The translations under genes and the position numbers were made by a program. DNA of 64,000 nucleotides, taken from Streptomyces sulfonofaciens (GTDB lineage: Bacteria > Actinomycetota > Actinomycetes > Streptomycetales > Streptomycetaceae). Each line of letters starts with the position of its first letter. Within the stretch, counting starts at the first letter, position 1. The DNA lies in NCBI RefSeq assembly GCF_014656295.1, contig NZ_BNCD01000010.1:62001-126000 (forward strand). The letters run 5' to 3'. The notes beneath the pieces are model-generated. The model saw only the letters and a list, made by a program, of their open reading frames with translations. It was not told the origin of the DNA and made no database searches. Below are positions 37,782 through 47,062 of this stretch, piece after piece.

Positions 37782-38735
37782 TCAGGCTCCTGTCAGGTCG
37801 AGGAACGCGTCGTCGAGTGTGGCGTCGGCGACGCGGAGCTGGTGGGCGGTGATGTGGTGGCGGGCCAGCAGGGTGACGACGGCGTTGACCGTCTCGTCGG
37901 TGCCGCTGAGCGTGATCCGGCCGTCCTTGGACTGGACGGACCCCACCTGCGGCAGCGCGGCCAGCACGGCGTGCTCCAGCGGAGAGGAGGGGGTGAAGGA
38001 GATCGTGGTCGAACTTGCGGCACGGCCTATCAGGCCGGCCGGGGTGTCCAGCGCGGCGACCCTGCCCCGGTCGATGACCGCGATCCGGTCGCAGAGACGC
38101 TGGGCCTCCTCCATGAAATGGGTGACCAGCAGGACGGTGACACCGCCTGTCCTGATCTCTTCTATGAGCTCCCAGGTGTCCCGCCGGGCTCGGGGGTCGA
38201 GGCCGGTCGTCAGCTCGTCGAGAACGACGACGCGGGGTCTGCCGATCAGGGCGAGCGCGATGAACAGCCGCTGCTTCTGGCCTCCGGAGAGCCTGCCGAA
38301 GCGGGTGGCCAGCCTCTCCGTCAGCCCGAGCCGCTCGGCCAGCGGGCGCCAGTCGGCCGGGGACGGGTAGAACGCCGCATACAGCTCCAGCGCCTCGCGC
38401 ACGGTGAGCTTCGCCTGTAGCTCGCTCTCCTGGAGCTGGGCGCCGAGTATCCGGGTGACCGCCGCGTGCTCGGCGACCGGGTCGAGGCCGGCTACGCGGA
38501 TCCGCCCGGTGTCGGGGACGCGCAGACCCTCGATGCACTCGACCGTGGTGGTCTTGCCCGCGCCGTTCGGACCGAGGATGCCGAAGATCTCGCCTTCCTC
38601 GACGACGAAGGAGACTCCGTCGACGACGGTCCGGCCGGCGTACGACTTCGTGAGGGACTGCACTTCGATGATCGGGTGCGGGCCCGATCCGCCGGCCGCG
38701 GTCGGCGTGGTGTGGGTGACGGGCGTGTTCGGCAT
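37782..38735 (-). CDS. ABC-2 type exporter ATP-binding protein (DrrA-like)
   Basis: A 317-residue ATPase with Walker A GPNGAGKTTT, Q-loop GAQLQESELQAKLTVREAL, signature RLSGGQKQRLFIALAL and Walker B VVVLDELTTGLDP. The last 80 residues (TTISFTPSSPLEHAVLAALPQVG...) are the regulatory extension seen in DrrA-type resistance ATPases. ATG 38735 starts the four-gene operon ATPase-permease-kinase-regulator. Its promoter lies in the 382-bp divergent gap with candidate operators. Confidence 0.93.
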   Translation of the reverse strand: MPNTPVTHTTPTAAGGSGPHPIIEVQSLTKSYAGRTVVDGVSFVVEEGEIFGILGPNGAGKTTTVECIEGLRVPDTGRIRVAGLDPVAEHAAVTRILGAQLQESELQAKLTVREALELYAAFYPSPADWRPLAERLGLTERLATRFGRLSGGQKQRLFIALALIGRPRVVVLDELTTGLDPRARRDTWELIEEIRTGGVTVLLVTHFMEEAQRLCDRIAVIDRGRVAALDTPAGLIGRAASSTTISFTPSSPLEHAVLAALPQVGSVQSKDGRITLSGTDETVNAVVTLLARHHITAHQLRVADATLDDAFLDLTGA

Positions 38736-39117
38736 GATTCGAGGATCCCGGCGACGACCCCGCCACCACATCGCCCATTGCGCTAAAGGCCCGCATCGTC
38801 CGATCGGTTGATACGCCCATACGACCTCGCCGCGGGGCCGTACGGCCCCGCGGCCCGGACGCCCACCGGGCGAGGCCCCGCACCCGGCCCGGCGGTGCGG
38901 GTGCCCTGGAGCCTGCCGGGCCGGCGCCGGGGGCCGCGCGACGGGCCGGGAACCCGGCCGTGCGTGGCAAGGCGCGTCCGGCTGGGGCGCAAGGGCGCGA
39001 TCCGGACGGCGGCACGCGGCCTCCGGTGGCCTAGGACCAGCGGACGAGCCCGGTCCGCCCAAGGCCGGGTCAAAACTCGGTGGGCGCTGTCAGTGGCAAA
39101 CCGTAGGCTCGCCACTG
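38736..39117. promoter_or_regulatory. Divergent promoter region with two palindromes
   Basis: ATCGTCCGATCGGTTGAT (38795-38812) is an imperfect 18-bp palindrome around CCGATCGG and sits 60-77 bp upstream of the ATPase start, a good position for the operon's own response regulator. Further on, 38829-38854 is a perfect 26-bp palindrome (left half GCCGCGGGGCCGT). The region serves the ABC-2/two-component operon (leftwards) and the heterodimeric exporter (rightwards). Confidence 0.5.
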
Positions 39118-41370
39118 ATGTCCGAGAGCCCAGCACCGACGCTGCCCCCCGAGCCCGCCCCCGAGTCGACAGGGACCACCGGGGTCGCATCCCCTGCGCC
39201 TCCCGCGCCCGTGCCCGCGCCCGCCAGGGGCCACTCCACGGCGCGGTCGCTGGTGCGGCTGTGGCCCCAGGTGCGCCGGGTGCGCAGCCGGCTGTCCGCC
39301 GCGGCGGTCGTCGCGATCGCCGCGTCCAGCGTGGGCCTGGTGATCCCGCTCGTGCTGAAGTGGATCGTCGACGGCCCGGTGGCGCACCGGGACCCGGGCG
39401 GCGTCTGGCTCGGCGCGCTGTACCTCCTGCTGCTCGGCCTCGCCGAGGCGGTCCTCTTCGGACTGCGCCGCTGGCTGGTGGCGCGCCCGCTCGCGGGAGT
39501 GGAGGCGCGGATGCGCGGCGACCTCTACCGCCACCTCCAGCGGCTGCCGGTCGCCTTCCACGACCGCTGGGCCTCGGGGCAGTTGCTGTCGCGGGGCACC
39601 ACGGACCTGATGCTGCTGCGCATGTTCCTCGCCTTCCCGCTGACGTTCCTGCTGGTGAACGGGGCGACCATCCTGATCGGCATGGCGATCCTGCTGGCCC
39701 AGCAGTGGACGCTCGGGCTGGTCCTGCTGGCCCCCGCGGTACCGCTCATGGTGGTGTGCGCGTACTTCGAGACGCGGTACTCGTCCGTGGCGCGCCGGGC
39801 GCAGGACCAGGTGGGCGATCTGACGACGGTCGTCGAGGAGGGCGTGCTCGGCATCAGGATCATCAAGGGGTTCGGCCGGCACCGCAGCCAGGCACGGGCC
39901 TTCCGCGCCCTCGCGCACACCCTGCGGGGCACGGAGCTGGCCAAGGCCCGGCTGCTCGCCGCGATCTGGGCCGTCATCATGACGCTGCCCGAGCTGGCCA
40001 TCGGCGCCGCGCTCGTCCTCGGCACCCTCCAGGTCGCGGACGGCACCGTCTCCACGGGCACCCTGGTGGCCTTCCTCTCCACCGCGCTGGCGCTGCGCTG
40101 GCCGATCGAGTCGATCGGCTTCCTGCTGGCCATGACCCAGGAGTCGGCGACCGCCACGGAACGCTACTTCGAGGTGATGGACGAGGAGGAGGAACAGGAG
40201 ACGCCGGAGCCCGCGCGGAACCCCTCCGGCACGGCGGCCGCCGCCGCGGTCTCCCCCGGCGCCGCCCCGACGGCCGCCGCGGTACCCGGAGCGTCCTCGT
40301 CCGCCGCCGGCCTCCGGTTCGAATCCGTCGCGTTCCGCTTCCCCGACGCCCCGCCCAGCGCGCCCCCGGTGCTGCGGCACATCGACCTGCACATCGCGCC
40401 CGGTGAGACCATGGCCCTGGTGGGCGCCACCGGCAGCGGCAAGACGACCCTCACCGCGCTCGTCCCGCGGCTGCACGAACCGACGGCAGGCCGCATCACC
40501 CTGGACGGCGAGGACATCACGGCGATTCCCCGGGAGCGCCTGCGGTCACTGGTCGCCGTCGCCTTCGAGGACCCCACCCTGTTCTCGGCCAGCGTCGCGG
40601 AGAACGTCCTGATGGGCGCGGCGGACACCGCGGGCGAGGCGGAACTGCGCAGGGCCCTGTCGGTGGCCCAGGCCGAGTTCGTCCACGACCTCCCGGACGG
40701 CGCCGCCACCCAGGTGGGTGAGCAGGGACTGAGCCTGTCCGGCGGCCAGCGGCAGCGGTTGGCGCTGGCCAGGGCGGTGGTCGGCCGCCCCCGCTTCCTC
40801 GTTCTCGACGACCCGCTGTCCGCGCTCGACGTGCACACGGAGGCGCTGGTCGAGGCGGCCCTGCGCCGTGTGCTGGCGGACACCACGGCCCTCGTCGTCG
40901 CGCACCGCCCCTCCACCGTGCTGCTCGCCGACCGCGTCGCCCTCCTCGACGAGGGCCGGATCACCGCCGTGGGCACCCACCAGGAACTCCTGCGCACCAA
41001 CGCCACCTACGCGTGGTTGATGTCCGCCACCGACCCCGAGGAGACCGCGAACACCGGGGACACCGGGGCTGCCGGGGCTGCCGGGGCTGCCGAAGACCCC
41101 GCGGAGGCCGGAGCCCGGACCGGCCACCCCCCGAACGCCTCAGGTGCTTCGGACACCGCGGGTGCTTCGGACACCGCGGGTGCTTCGGACACCGCGGAGC
41201 CCGCAGAGACCGCGGTCACCCGTCGGACCGCCACCAGCGCCTCCGCACCCGCTCCGGCCCCCGCGCGCACCACCACGCTCGCCGCCGCGCCCGAGCGAGC
41301 GCCGACCCCGGCCGGACACGCACCGGCCTCCGTCCCCGCATCCGCCCCCGCAGAGAAGAAGGACCGATGA
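39118..41370 (+). CDS. Heterodimeric ABC exporter, subunit with degenerate ATP site
   Basis: A 750-residue half-exporter: a transmembrane domain (about 50-345) then an ATPase (about 398-635). Walker A is GATGSGKT (436-443) and the signature SLSGGQRQ (539-546), but Walker B is LVLDD with D565 where the catalytic Glu belongs, and the Q-loop reads VAFEDP instead of having Gln. This is the degenerate half of a heterodimer. There are low-complexity additions: residues 1-40, a linker (360-397) and an Ala/Thr-rich tail of over 100 residues with ASDTAG repeats. ATG 39118. It is coupled by ATGA to the next gene. Confidence 0.92.
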   Translation: MSESPAPTLPPEPAPESTGTTGVASPAPPAPVPAPARGHSTARSLVRLWPQVRRVRSRLSAAAVVAIAASSVGLVIPLVLKWIVDGPVAHRDPGGVWLGALYLLLLGLAEAVLFGLRRWLVARPLAGVEARMRGDLYRHLQRLPVAFHDRWASGQLLSRGTTDLMLLRMFLAFPLTFLLVNGATILIGMAILLAQQWTLGLVLLAPAVPLMVVCAYFETRYSSVARRAQDQVGDLTTVVEEGVLGIRIIKGFGRHRSQARAFRALAHTLRGTELAKARLLAAIWAVIMTLPELAIGAALVLGTLQVADGTVSTGTLVAFLSTALALRWPIESIGFLLAMTQESATATERYFEVMDEEEEQETPEPARNPSGTAAAAAVSPGAAPTAAAVPGASSSAAGLRFESVAFRFPDAPPSAPPVLRHIDLHIAPGETMALVGATGSGKTTLTALVPRLHEPTAGRITLDGEDITAIPRERLRSLVAVAFEDPTLFSASVAENVLMGAADTAGEAELRRALSVAQAEFVHDLPDGAATQVGEQGLSLSGGQRQRLALARAVVGRPRFLVLDDPLSALDVHTEALVEAALRRVLADTTALVVAHRPSTVLLADRVALLDEGRITAVGTHQELLRTNATYAWLMSATDPEETANTGDTGAAGAAGAAEDPAEAGARTGHPPNASGASDTAGASDTAGASDTAEPAETAVTRRTATSASAPAPAPARTTTLAAAPERAPTPAGHAPASVPASAPAEKKDR

Positions 41371-43361
41371 CCACGGCGTCCACCAGCACCGCACCGGATG
41401 CCGACGGCGGCGACGGAAACGGAACCGGAACCGGAGCCACCGCGGCCGTCACCCCCGCATCCGCCGCACCCGCCTCCGCACCCGCGCCCGTAGCCCCCGC
41501 CGGCGGCCGTACCGCCGGCGGCACCACCAAGCCCGGGGCAGGTGCGCCGAAGGCGGCCGGGGAGAGCGGCGACCCCTTCGACCGCGACGCGCTGCCGACC
41601 CCCGAAGGGGCGACCGGCACCCTCCTGCGCTCCCTGCTCGCACCACTGCGCGCCCGGGTGGCGGTCGTCACCGTCCTGCTGCTGCTCCAGCAGGCGGCCG
41701 TGCAGATCGGCCCGCTGCTCGTCGCCTACGCCATCGACCGCGGCGCACCGGCGGCCCGGGACCACGACTACGGCCCGCTGGCCGCGGTCGGCATCGGGTA
41801 CGCACTGTGCGCCCTGGCCGCAGGCGGCCTCCAGTACGCGTTCATCATCACCTCCGCGCGCGTGAACCAGGACGTGCTGCTGGACCTGCGCGGCCGGATC
41901 TTCCGGCACGCGCAGGCCCTGAGCGTCGACTTCCACGAGCGCTACACCTCGGGCCGGCTGATCGCGCGATCCACCACGGACGTCGAGTCGCTGCGCGAAC
42001 TCCTCAGCGAGGGGCTGCAGGAGCTCATCACCGTCATCCTGTCCTTCGTCTACATCTCGGCCATGCTGCTCTGGCTCGACCTCGGCCTGGGCACGGTCGC
42101 GGTGCTCTCCTTCGTCCCGCTGTACCTGCTGGTCCGTACGTACCGCCGGCGCGCCGGGCGGATCTTCGCGCTGCGCTCCACGGCGATCGCCGCCGTCATC
42201 GTGAAGTTCACGGAGACGATGAACGGCATCCGCCCGGTGCGCGCATTCCGCCGTGAGGACGCGAACGACGCCGCCTTCCACGCGCTCAACCACCGCCACG
42301 AACGGCTCAACGGCGACTCCATGCTGGAGATGGCCCGCTATGTCGTCGGTTCGCGCCTGGTCGCCAACACGGCGATCGCCGCGATCGTGCTCTGGGGCGC
42401 CTACCGGGTCGCGGGCGGATCGCTTGAGCTGGGTGTGCTGGCGGCCGCGGTGCTGTACCTGCGGCGGCTGTACGACCCGATCGACCGGCTGGGGATGTTC
42501 CTGAACTCCTACCAGTCCGCCGCGGCCTCCCTGGAGAAGATCGCGGGCCTGCTGGCCCAGACCCCGTCCGTGCCGGAGCCCGGGTCCCCCAAGCCCCTGC
42601 CGGGCCGGGAGGCGGACCGTCCGGGGCGTGCCGTGGACTTCGAGGGTGTGCGTTTCGCGTACCGCACGGGTGGTGAGGTGCTGCCGCGCTTCGACCTGAG
42701 CATCCCGGCCGGCCAGACGGTCGCCGTGGTGGGCTCGACCGGTGCGGGCAAGTCGACCCTGGCCAAGCTGCTCGCCCGGTTCTACGACCCCACCGAGGGC
42801 CGCGTGCTGCTCGACGGCACGGACCTGCGCGACCTCACGGTTCCCGACCTGCGGCGCGGCGTGGTGATGGTGACCCAGGAGGCCTTCCTGTTCTCCGGCA
42901 CCGTCGCGGAGAACATCGCCATCGGCCGCCCGGATGCCACCCGGGAGGAGATCGAGCGGGCCGCGAAGGCGATCGGCGCACACGACTTCATCGCCTCGCT
43001 CCCGGACGGCTACGACACCGACGTACGCAAGCGCGGCGGTCGCATCTCCGCCGGTCAGCGGCAGCTTGTGGCCTTCGCCCGGGCCCTGCTCGCCGATCCG
43101 GCGGTGCTGATCCTGGACGAGGCGACGAGTTCGCTGGACATCCCGGGCGAGCGTGCCGTGCAGCAGGCCATGCACACCGTGCTGCGGGGCCGTACGGCCG
43201 TGGTCATCGCCCACCGGCTCTCGACGGTGGAGATCGCCGACCGGGTGCTCGTGATGGCGGACGGCCGCGTCATCGAGGACGGCCCGCCCGCGGAGCTGAT
43301 CGCGGACACCGGTGCGTTCGCACAGTTGCACCGTGCCTGGCGGGAGAGCGTCGCGGGCTGA
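41367..43361 (+). CDS. Heterodimeric ABC exporter, catalytically canonical subunit
   Basis: A 664-residue half-exporter. It has a low-complexity N-terminus (1-80), a transmembrane domain (about 85-395) and an ATPase with Walker A GSTGAGKST, Q-loop VMVTQEAF, Walker B VLILDEATSSLD (catalytic Glu present) and switch VVIAHRLST. Its signature is ISAGQRQ instead of SGGQ, exactly the partner defect expected opposite the degenerate Walker site of the upstream subunit. ATG 41367 overlaps the previous stop. Family members export lipids, peptides or drugs; the substrate is unknown. Confidence 0.93.
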   Translation: MTTASTSTAPDADGGDGNGTGTGATAAVTPASAAPASAPAPVAPAGGRTAGGTTKPGAGAPKAAGESGDPFDRDALPTPEGATGTLLRSLLAPLRARVAVVTVLLLLQQAAVQIGPLLVAYAIDRGAPAARDHDYGPLAAVGIGYALCALAAGGLQYAFIITSARVNQDVLLDLRGRIFRHAQALSVDFHERYTSGRLIARSTTDVESLRELLSEGLQELITVILSFVYISAMLLWLDLGLGTVAVLSFVPLYLLVRTYRRRAGRIFALRSTAIAAVIVKFTETMNGIRPVRAFRREDANDAAFHALNHRHERLNGDSMLEMARYVVGSRLVANTAIAAIVLWGAYRVAGGSLELGVLAAAVLYLRRLYDPIDRLGMFLNSYQSAAASLEKIAGLLAQTPSVPEPGSPKPLPGREADRPGRAVDFEGVRFAYRTGGEVLPRFDLSIPAGQTVAVVGSTGAGKSTLAKLLARFYDPTEGRVLLDGTDLRDLTVPDLRRGVVMVTQEAFLFSGTVAENIAIGRPDATREEIERAAKAIGAHDFIASLPDGYDTDVRKRGGRISAGQRQLVAFARALLADPAVLILDEATSSLDIPGERAVQQAMHTVLRGRTAVVIAHRLSTVEIADRVLVMADGRVIEDGPPAELIADTGAFAQLHRAWRESVAG

Positions 43362-44460
43362 ACAGCGACGGCCCGACGACAAGCCTCCGGGCCGACGGCC
43401 GAGCCCGAGCCCCCGAGCCCCCGAGCATCAAACACCGAACGCCCGAGGGCGCCCGAGGAAGGCCGGGCGGCGGACGACGCGGCACCAGAGAAGCCGACGC
43501 CGAGCACAGGACGGCAGAGGCGCACGCCGAACGCCGAGCGGCTAAGGCACGCGGCACACGGCGCAGAGCGGGCGAACGCCACACGGTAAAGGCGCACGGC
43601 ACACGGCGCAGAGCGGCAAAGGCACACGGCGGGCCCCCGGCGAACGGCAAGGCGCACGGCACAGGGCGCCGAACGGCAAAGGCGCACGGCACACAGCGCT
43701 GGGCGGGCCTACGGCGAACGGCGGAGGCACACCGCGGATGCCGAACCGAAGGGCAGACGGCGCGGGACGCAGGAACCCGCCGACGCGCGCCGAACAGCAG
43801 TGGCCCGCCGGCCGAGCGACACGCATCGAGCAGCAGCGGCCCACCGGTCGGGGCCCGACGACGCAGGCGGACCCCGGAGGCTGAAACACGCACCCCCTGG
43901 ACGCCACAGACGCCACAGACACCACAGACGTCGCAGACACCACGACCGAGCCGCCAACAACGGCCCAACCTATCCGGACCAACAGACGGCCCAACCGATC
44001 CGGAACTACACAGGCAGCACAGCCGAGCCGGAACACCACAGGCACCACACCCCAGCCCGAACACCACAGGCACCACACCCCAACCCGAGCCCCAGGGCAG
44101 CACGGCCAAGCCGGAACAAGCAGGCACCACACCGAGCCGGGACCAACAGGCACCACAGCCCAGCCGAACAACACAGACGCCGCAGCCGCGCCCGAACCAC
44201 ACGCAGCACAACCACACCCGCACACCCACGCAGCACAACCAAACCCGCCCCGGCACACGGCACACGGCACACCCAAACCCGCACACCCACGCAGCACACC
44301 CACACCCGCACACCCACGTGGCACAACCGAACTCGCCCGCCCACGCAGCACAACCAAATCCCCCCACCCACGCAGCACAACCGAACCCGCACACCACAGA
44401 CGCCACATCCCAGCGCGGACGACGGACCGCGCCGGACCAGGCGGCCCATGCCCCCGCACA
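43362..44460 (+). repeat. T-depleted low-complexity intergenic tract
   Basis: Between the exporter stop and the protease leader the + strand is nearly free of T: I count 22 T in 43381-44460 (1,080 nt) and none in 44008-44318 (311 nt). The first half (to about 43770) has degenerate units of about 30 bp such as GGCAAAGGCGCACGGCACAC. The second half is rich in C and A, with a 24-nt direct repeat at 44031-44054 and 44059-44082, and the 27-bp array from 44204. Since every stop codon on either strand needs a T on this strand, all six frames are nearly open, so long frames here are not evidence of genes. Confidence 0.85.
44204..44399 (+). repeat. 27-bp tandem repeat array (six units)
   Basis: The unit runs CAGCACAACCAAACCCGC then ACACCCACG. 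Copies are at 44204-44230, 44231-44291 (enlarged by an internal insertion), 44292-44318, 44319-44345, 44346-44372 and 44373-44399. The 27-bp length keeps frame in every direction, so conceptual translations show 9-residue repeats. There are no unique spacers, which rules out CRISPR. Confidence 0.8.
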
Positions 44461-44633
44461 CCCCGCTCACCGGTTTTGCGCCACCCCGACCGCCCCCTCC
44501 CTCCCCGTCCGCCTGTGCCGTGGCCACGCTCCGCCCGGGCGCCGCCGACCTCCGTGAACGCTCGCGGCATCGCGGGAAAACGCCCAGCCCACAAGACCAG
44601 GAGGTCCGCTTATCGAACACGACCGTCCGGGCA

Positions 44634-44673
44634 ACGGACCTTTTCCGGCCAACCTCTTGATGCGCTCCTGACA
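44634..44673 (+). promoter_or_regulatory. Upstream element shared by both protease genes (copy 1)
   Basis: ACGGA-N3-TTTCCGGCCAACCT-N4-ATG-N2-C-N-C-N-TGACA. The same pattern occurs at 47167-47206 before the second protease gene. The 14-bp core TTTCCGGCCAACCT is identical. It lies about 230-270 bp before the start codon, in AT-richer sequence just after the T-depleted tract. A shared regulator or promoter is inferred. Confidence 0.55.
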
Positions 44674-44902
44674 ATCTCCCGAGGGACTGCCACGCTTCCC
44701 CTCAGCCACTACACAGCCCAGGCACAGCTTCTTCACCATTCGGTCGCCGCGTCCGGTCCCGTCCCACCACCGGACTGCCCGAGCCCGGGCTGAACGCACA
44801 CCCGCACGCACCCGCACATGGTTCCGCCCTGTTCTGCCCGGACGGCCACCCCGCCGTCCGGTCGACCCTGGCCGCGTTCGTCCGGCCACGCAGAAGGAGT
44901 CA

Positions 44903-47029
44903 GTGTTGAGTCACCCGTCCCGTAGAGGCACCACCCGTGGGAGCGCCGCGCGCAGGAGCAGTTCCTCCCGCAGCCACACCTCGCACAGACCGGCCCTCGG
45001 CCGCCCGGCCACCGCGGCCGGTGTGTTCGTCGCCATCGCCGCGCTGCTGTCCATCGGCGCCCAGGCGGGCGTGGCCGCCGAGGGAACGGCCGGGAGCAGC
45101 CAGGCCACCATCAGCGACCCCGCCCCGGCGCTCGGCAAGGTCGACAAGGGCGCCCTGCCCGTCAGCCTCTCCCCCGACCAGCGCACCGCGCTGATCAAGA
45201 AGGCATCCGCGGCCACCGCGGACACCGCCCGCAGGCTCGGCCTCGGCGCCAAGGAGAAGCTGGTCGTACGCGACGTCGTCAAGGACGCGGACGGCACCAC
45301 CCACACGCGCTACGAGCGCACCTACGACGGCCTGCCCGTGCTCGGCGGCGACCTCGTCGTGGACGCCACGGGCGCCGGCGCGGCCAAGGGCATCACCCCC
45401 GCGGTCCGCACCCACCTCGGCACCGTGCGCACCGAGGCCACCGTGCGGCCCGCCACCGCCGAGAAGCAGGCGCTCGGCGCCGCCACGGCGAAGGGCGCGG
45501 AGCAGGCCGACACCGACCGGGCGCCGCGCAAGGTGGTCTGGCTGGCGAAGGGCACGCCGGTCCTCGCGTACGAGACCGTGGTCGGCGGCCTTCAGGACGA
45601 CGGCACTCCGAACCAGTTGCACGTGATCACCGACGCCTCCACCGGCAAGCAGCTCTATAGCTGGCAGGGCATCGAGAACGGCACCGGCAACACCGAGTAC
45701 AGCGGCACGGTGACGCTCGGCACGCAGCTCTCCGGCTCCACGTACACCCTCACCGACACGGGCCGGGGCAACCACAAGACGTACAACCTCGCGGGCCGCA
45801 CCTCGGGCACCGGGACGCTCTACTCCGGCTCCGACGACGTCTGGGGCAACGGGCAGCCCACCAACTCCGAGACGGCCGCCGCGGACGCCCACTACGGGGC
45901 TGCGCTGACCTGGGACTACTACAAGAACGTGCAGGGCCGCACCGGCATCCGCGGGGACGGCGTCGGCGCGTACTCGCGGGTCCACTACGGGAACCAGTAC
46001 GTGAACGCGTTCTGGGACGACTCGTGCTTCTGCATGACCTACGGCGACGGCTTCGGCAACACCTCGCCGCTGACCTCGATCGACGTGGCGGCGCACGAGA
46101 TGTCGCACGGCGTCACCTCGGCCACCGCGGGCCTCAACTACAGCGGTGAGTCCGGCGGGCTGAACGAGGCGACCAGCGACATCTTCGCCAGCGCGGTCGA
46201 GTTCTACGCCAACAACCCGTCCGACCCGGGCGACTACCTCATCGGCGAGAAGATCGACATCAACGGCGACGGCACGCCGCTGCGCTACCAGGACAAGCCC
46301 AGCAGGGACGGCATCTCGCCGGACTCCTGGTCCTCCGGTCTCGGCGGCCTCGACGTGCACTACTCGTCCGGCCCGGCGAACCACTTCTTCTACCTGCTGT
46401 CCGAGGGCAGCGGCGCGAAGGACGTCAACGGCGTGCACTACGACTCGCCGACCGCCGACGGGCTGCCGGTCACCGGCATCGGCCGGGACAAGGCGGCGCT
46501 GATCTGGTTCAAGGCGCTGACCACCAAGTTCACCTCGACGACCAACTACGCGGCCGCGCGCAGCGGCACGCTGGCCGTCGCCGGCGAGCTGTACGGCACG
46601 AGCTCGGCCGAGTACAAGTCGGTCGCGGACGCCTGGGCGGCCATCAAGGTCGGCTCGCGGCCCGGTGGCGGCGACCCGGGCACCGGCACGACGTTCGAGA
46701 GCAACACCCGGGTCACCATCCCGGACCGCGGCACCGGCACCTCGTCCATCACGGTCAGCGGGATCAGCGGCAACGCCCCCAGCGACCTCGCGGTCTCGGT
46801 GGACATCGTGCACACCTACCGCGGCGACCTCGTCATCGACCTGGTGGCCCCGAACGGTGCGACGGCCCGTCTGAAGGACGCCGACGGCTTCGATTCCGGC
46901 CAGGACGTCCAGGAGACCTACACCGTCGACGGGTCCTCGGTGGCCGCGAACGGCACCTGGAAGCTGCGGGTCCAGGACACCGCGGCGCAGGACACCGGTT
47001 ACATCAACGGCTGGAAGCTCACCTTCTAG
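44903..47029 (+). CDS. Secreted M4 (thermolysin-like) metalloprotease with P-domain
   Basis: A 708-residue exported neutral protease. A long Arg/Ser-rich signal region (cleavage likely near residue 58) is followed by an FTP/PepSY propeptide (about 90-255). The M4 catalytic domain follows with zinc motif HEMSH (398-402) and third ligand E422 (SGGLNEATSD). The C-terminal P/Homo-B domain (about 590-708: NTRVTIPDRGTGTSSITVSG...NGTWKLRVQDTAAQDTGYINGWKLTF) is absent from the neighbour. The GTG start 44903 has AAGGAG five bases upstream. It degrades extracellular protein after self-cleavage of the propeptide. Confidence 0.95.
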   Translation: MLSHPSRRGTTRGSAARRSSSSRSHTSHRPALGRPATAAGVFVAIAALLSIGAQAGVAAEGTAGSSQATISDPAPALGKVDKGALPVSLSPDQRTALIKKASAATADTARRLGLGAKEKLVVRDVVKDADGTTHTRYERTYDGLPVLGGDLVVDATGAGAAKGITPAVRTHLGTVRTEATVRPATAEKQALGAATAKGAEQADTDRAPRKVVWLAKGTPVLAYETVVGGLQDDGTPNQLHVITDASTGKQLYSWQGIENGTGNTEYSGTVTLGTQLSGSTYTLTDTGRGNHKTYNLAGRTSGTGTLYSGSDDVWGNGQPTNSETAAADAHYGAALTWDYYKNVQGRTGIRGDGVGAYSRVHYGNQYVNAFWDDSCFCMTYGDGFGNTSPLTSIDVAAHEMSHGVTSATAGLNYSGESGGLNEATSDIFASAVEFYANNPSDPGDYLIGEKIDINGDGTPLRYQDKPSRDGISPDSWSSGLGGLDVHYSSGPANHFFYLLSEGSGAKDVNGVHYDSPTADGLPVTGIGRDKAALIWFKALTTKFTSTTNYAAARSGTLAVAGELYGTSSAEYKSVADAWAAIKVGSRPGGGDPGTGTTFESNTRVTIPDRGTGTSSITVSGISGNAPSDLAVSVDIVHTYRGDLVIDLVAPNGATARLKDADGFDSGQDVQETYTVDGSSVAANGTWKLRVQDTAAQDTGYINGWKLTF

Positions 47030-47062
47030 CAGGTCCGCACCGAGCCGTCTCCGACAACGGCG

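Noticed and set aside
44204..44399. Regular 27-bp repeats that might suggest a CRISPR array
   Set aside because: Units are directly adjacent with no unique spacers, the unit is low complexity, and no cas genes are nearby. This is a tandem repeat.
43270..44660. Long overlapping open frames on both strands (for example 43270-44406 and 43542-44594 on minus, 43800-44660 on plus)
   Set aside because: They arise because the T-poor DNA cannot form stop codons. Products are simple repeats, no ribosome site or family match is seen, and frames on both strands are equally open.
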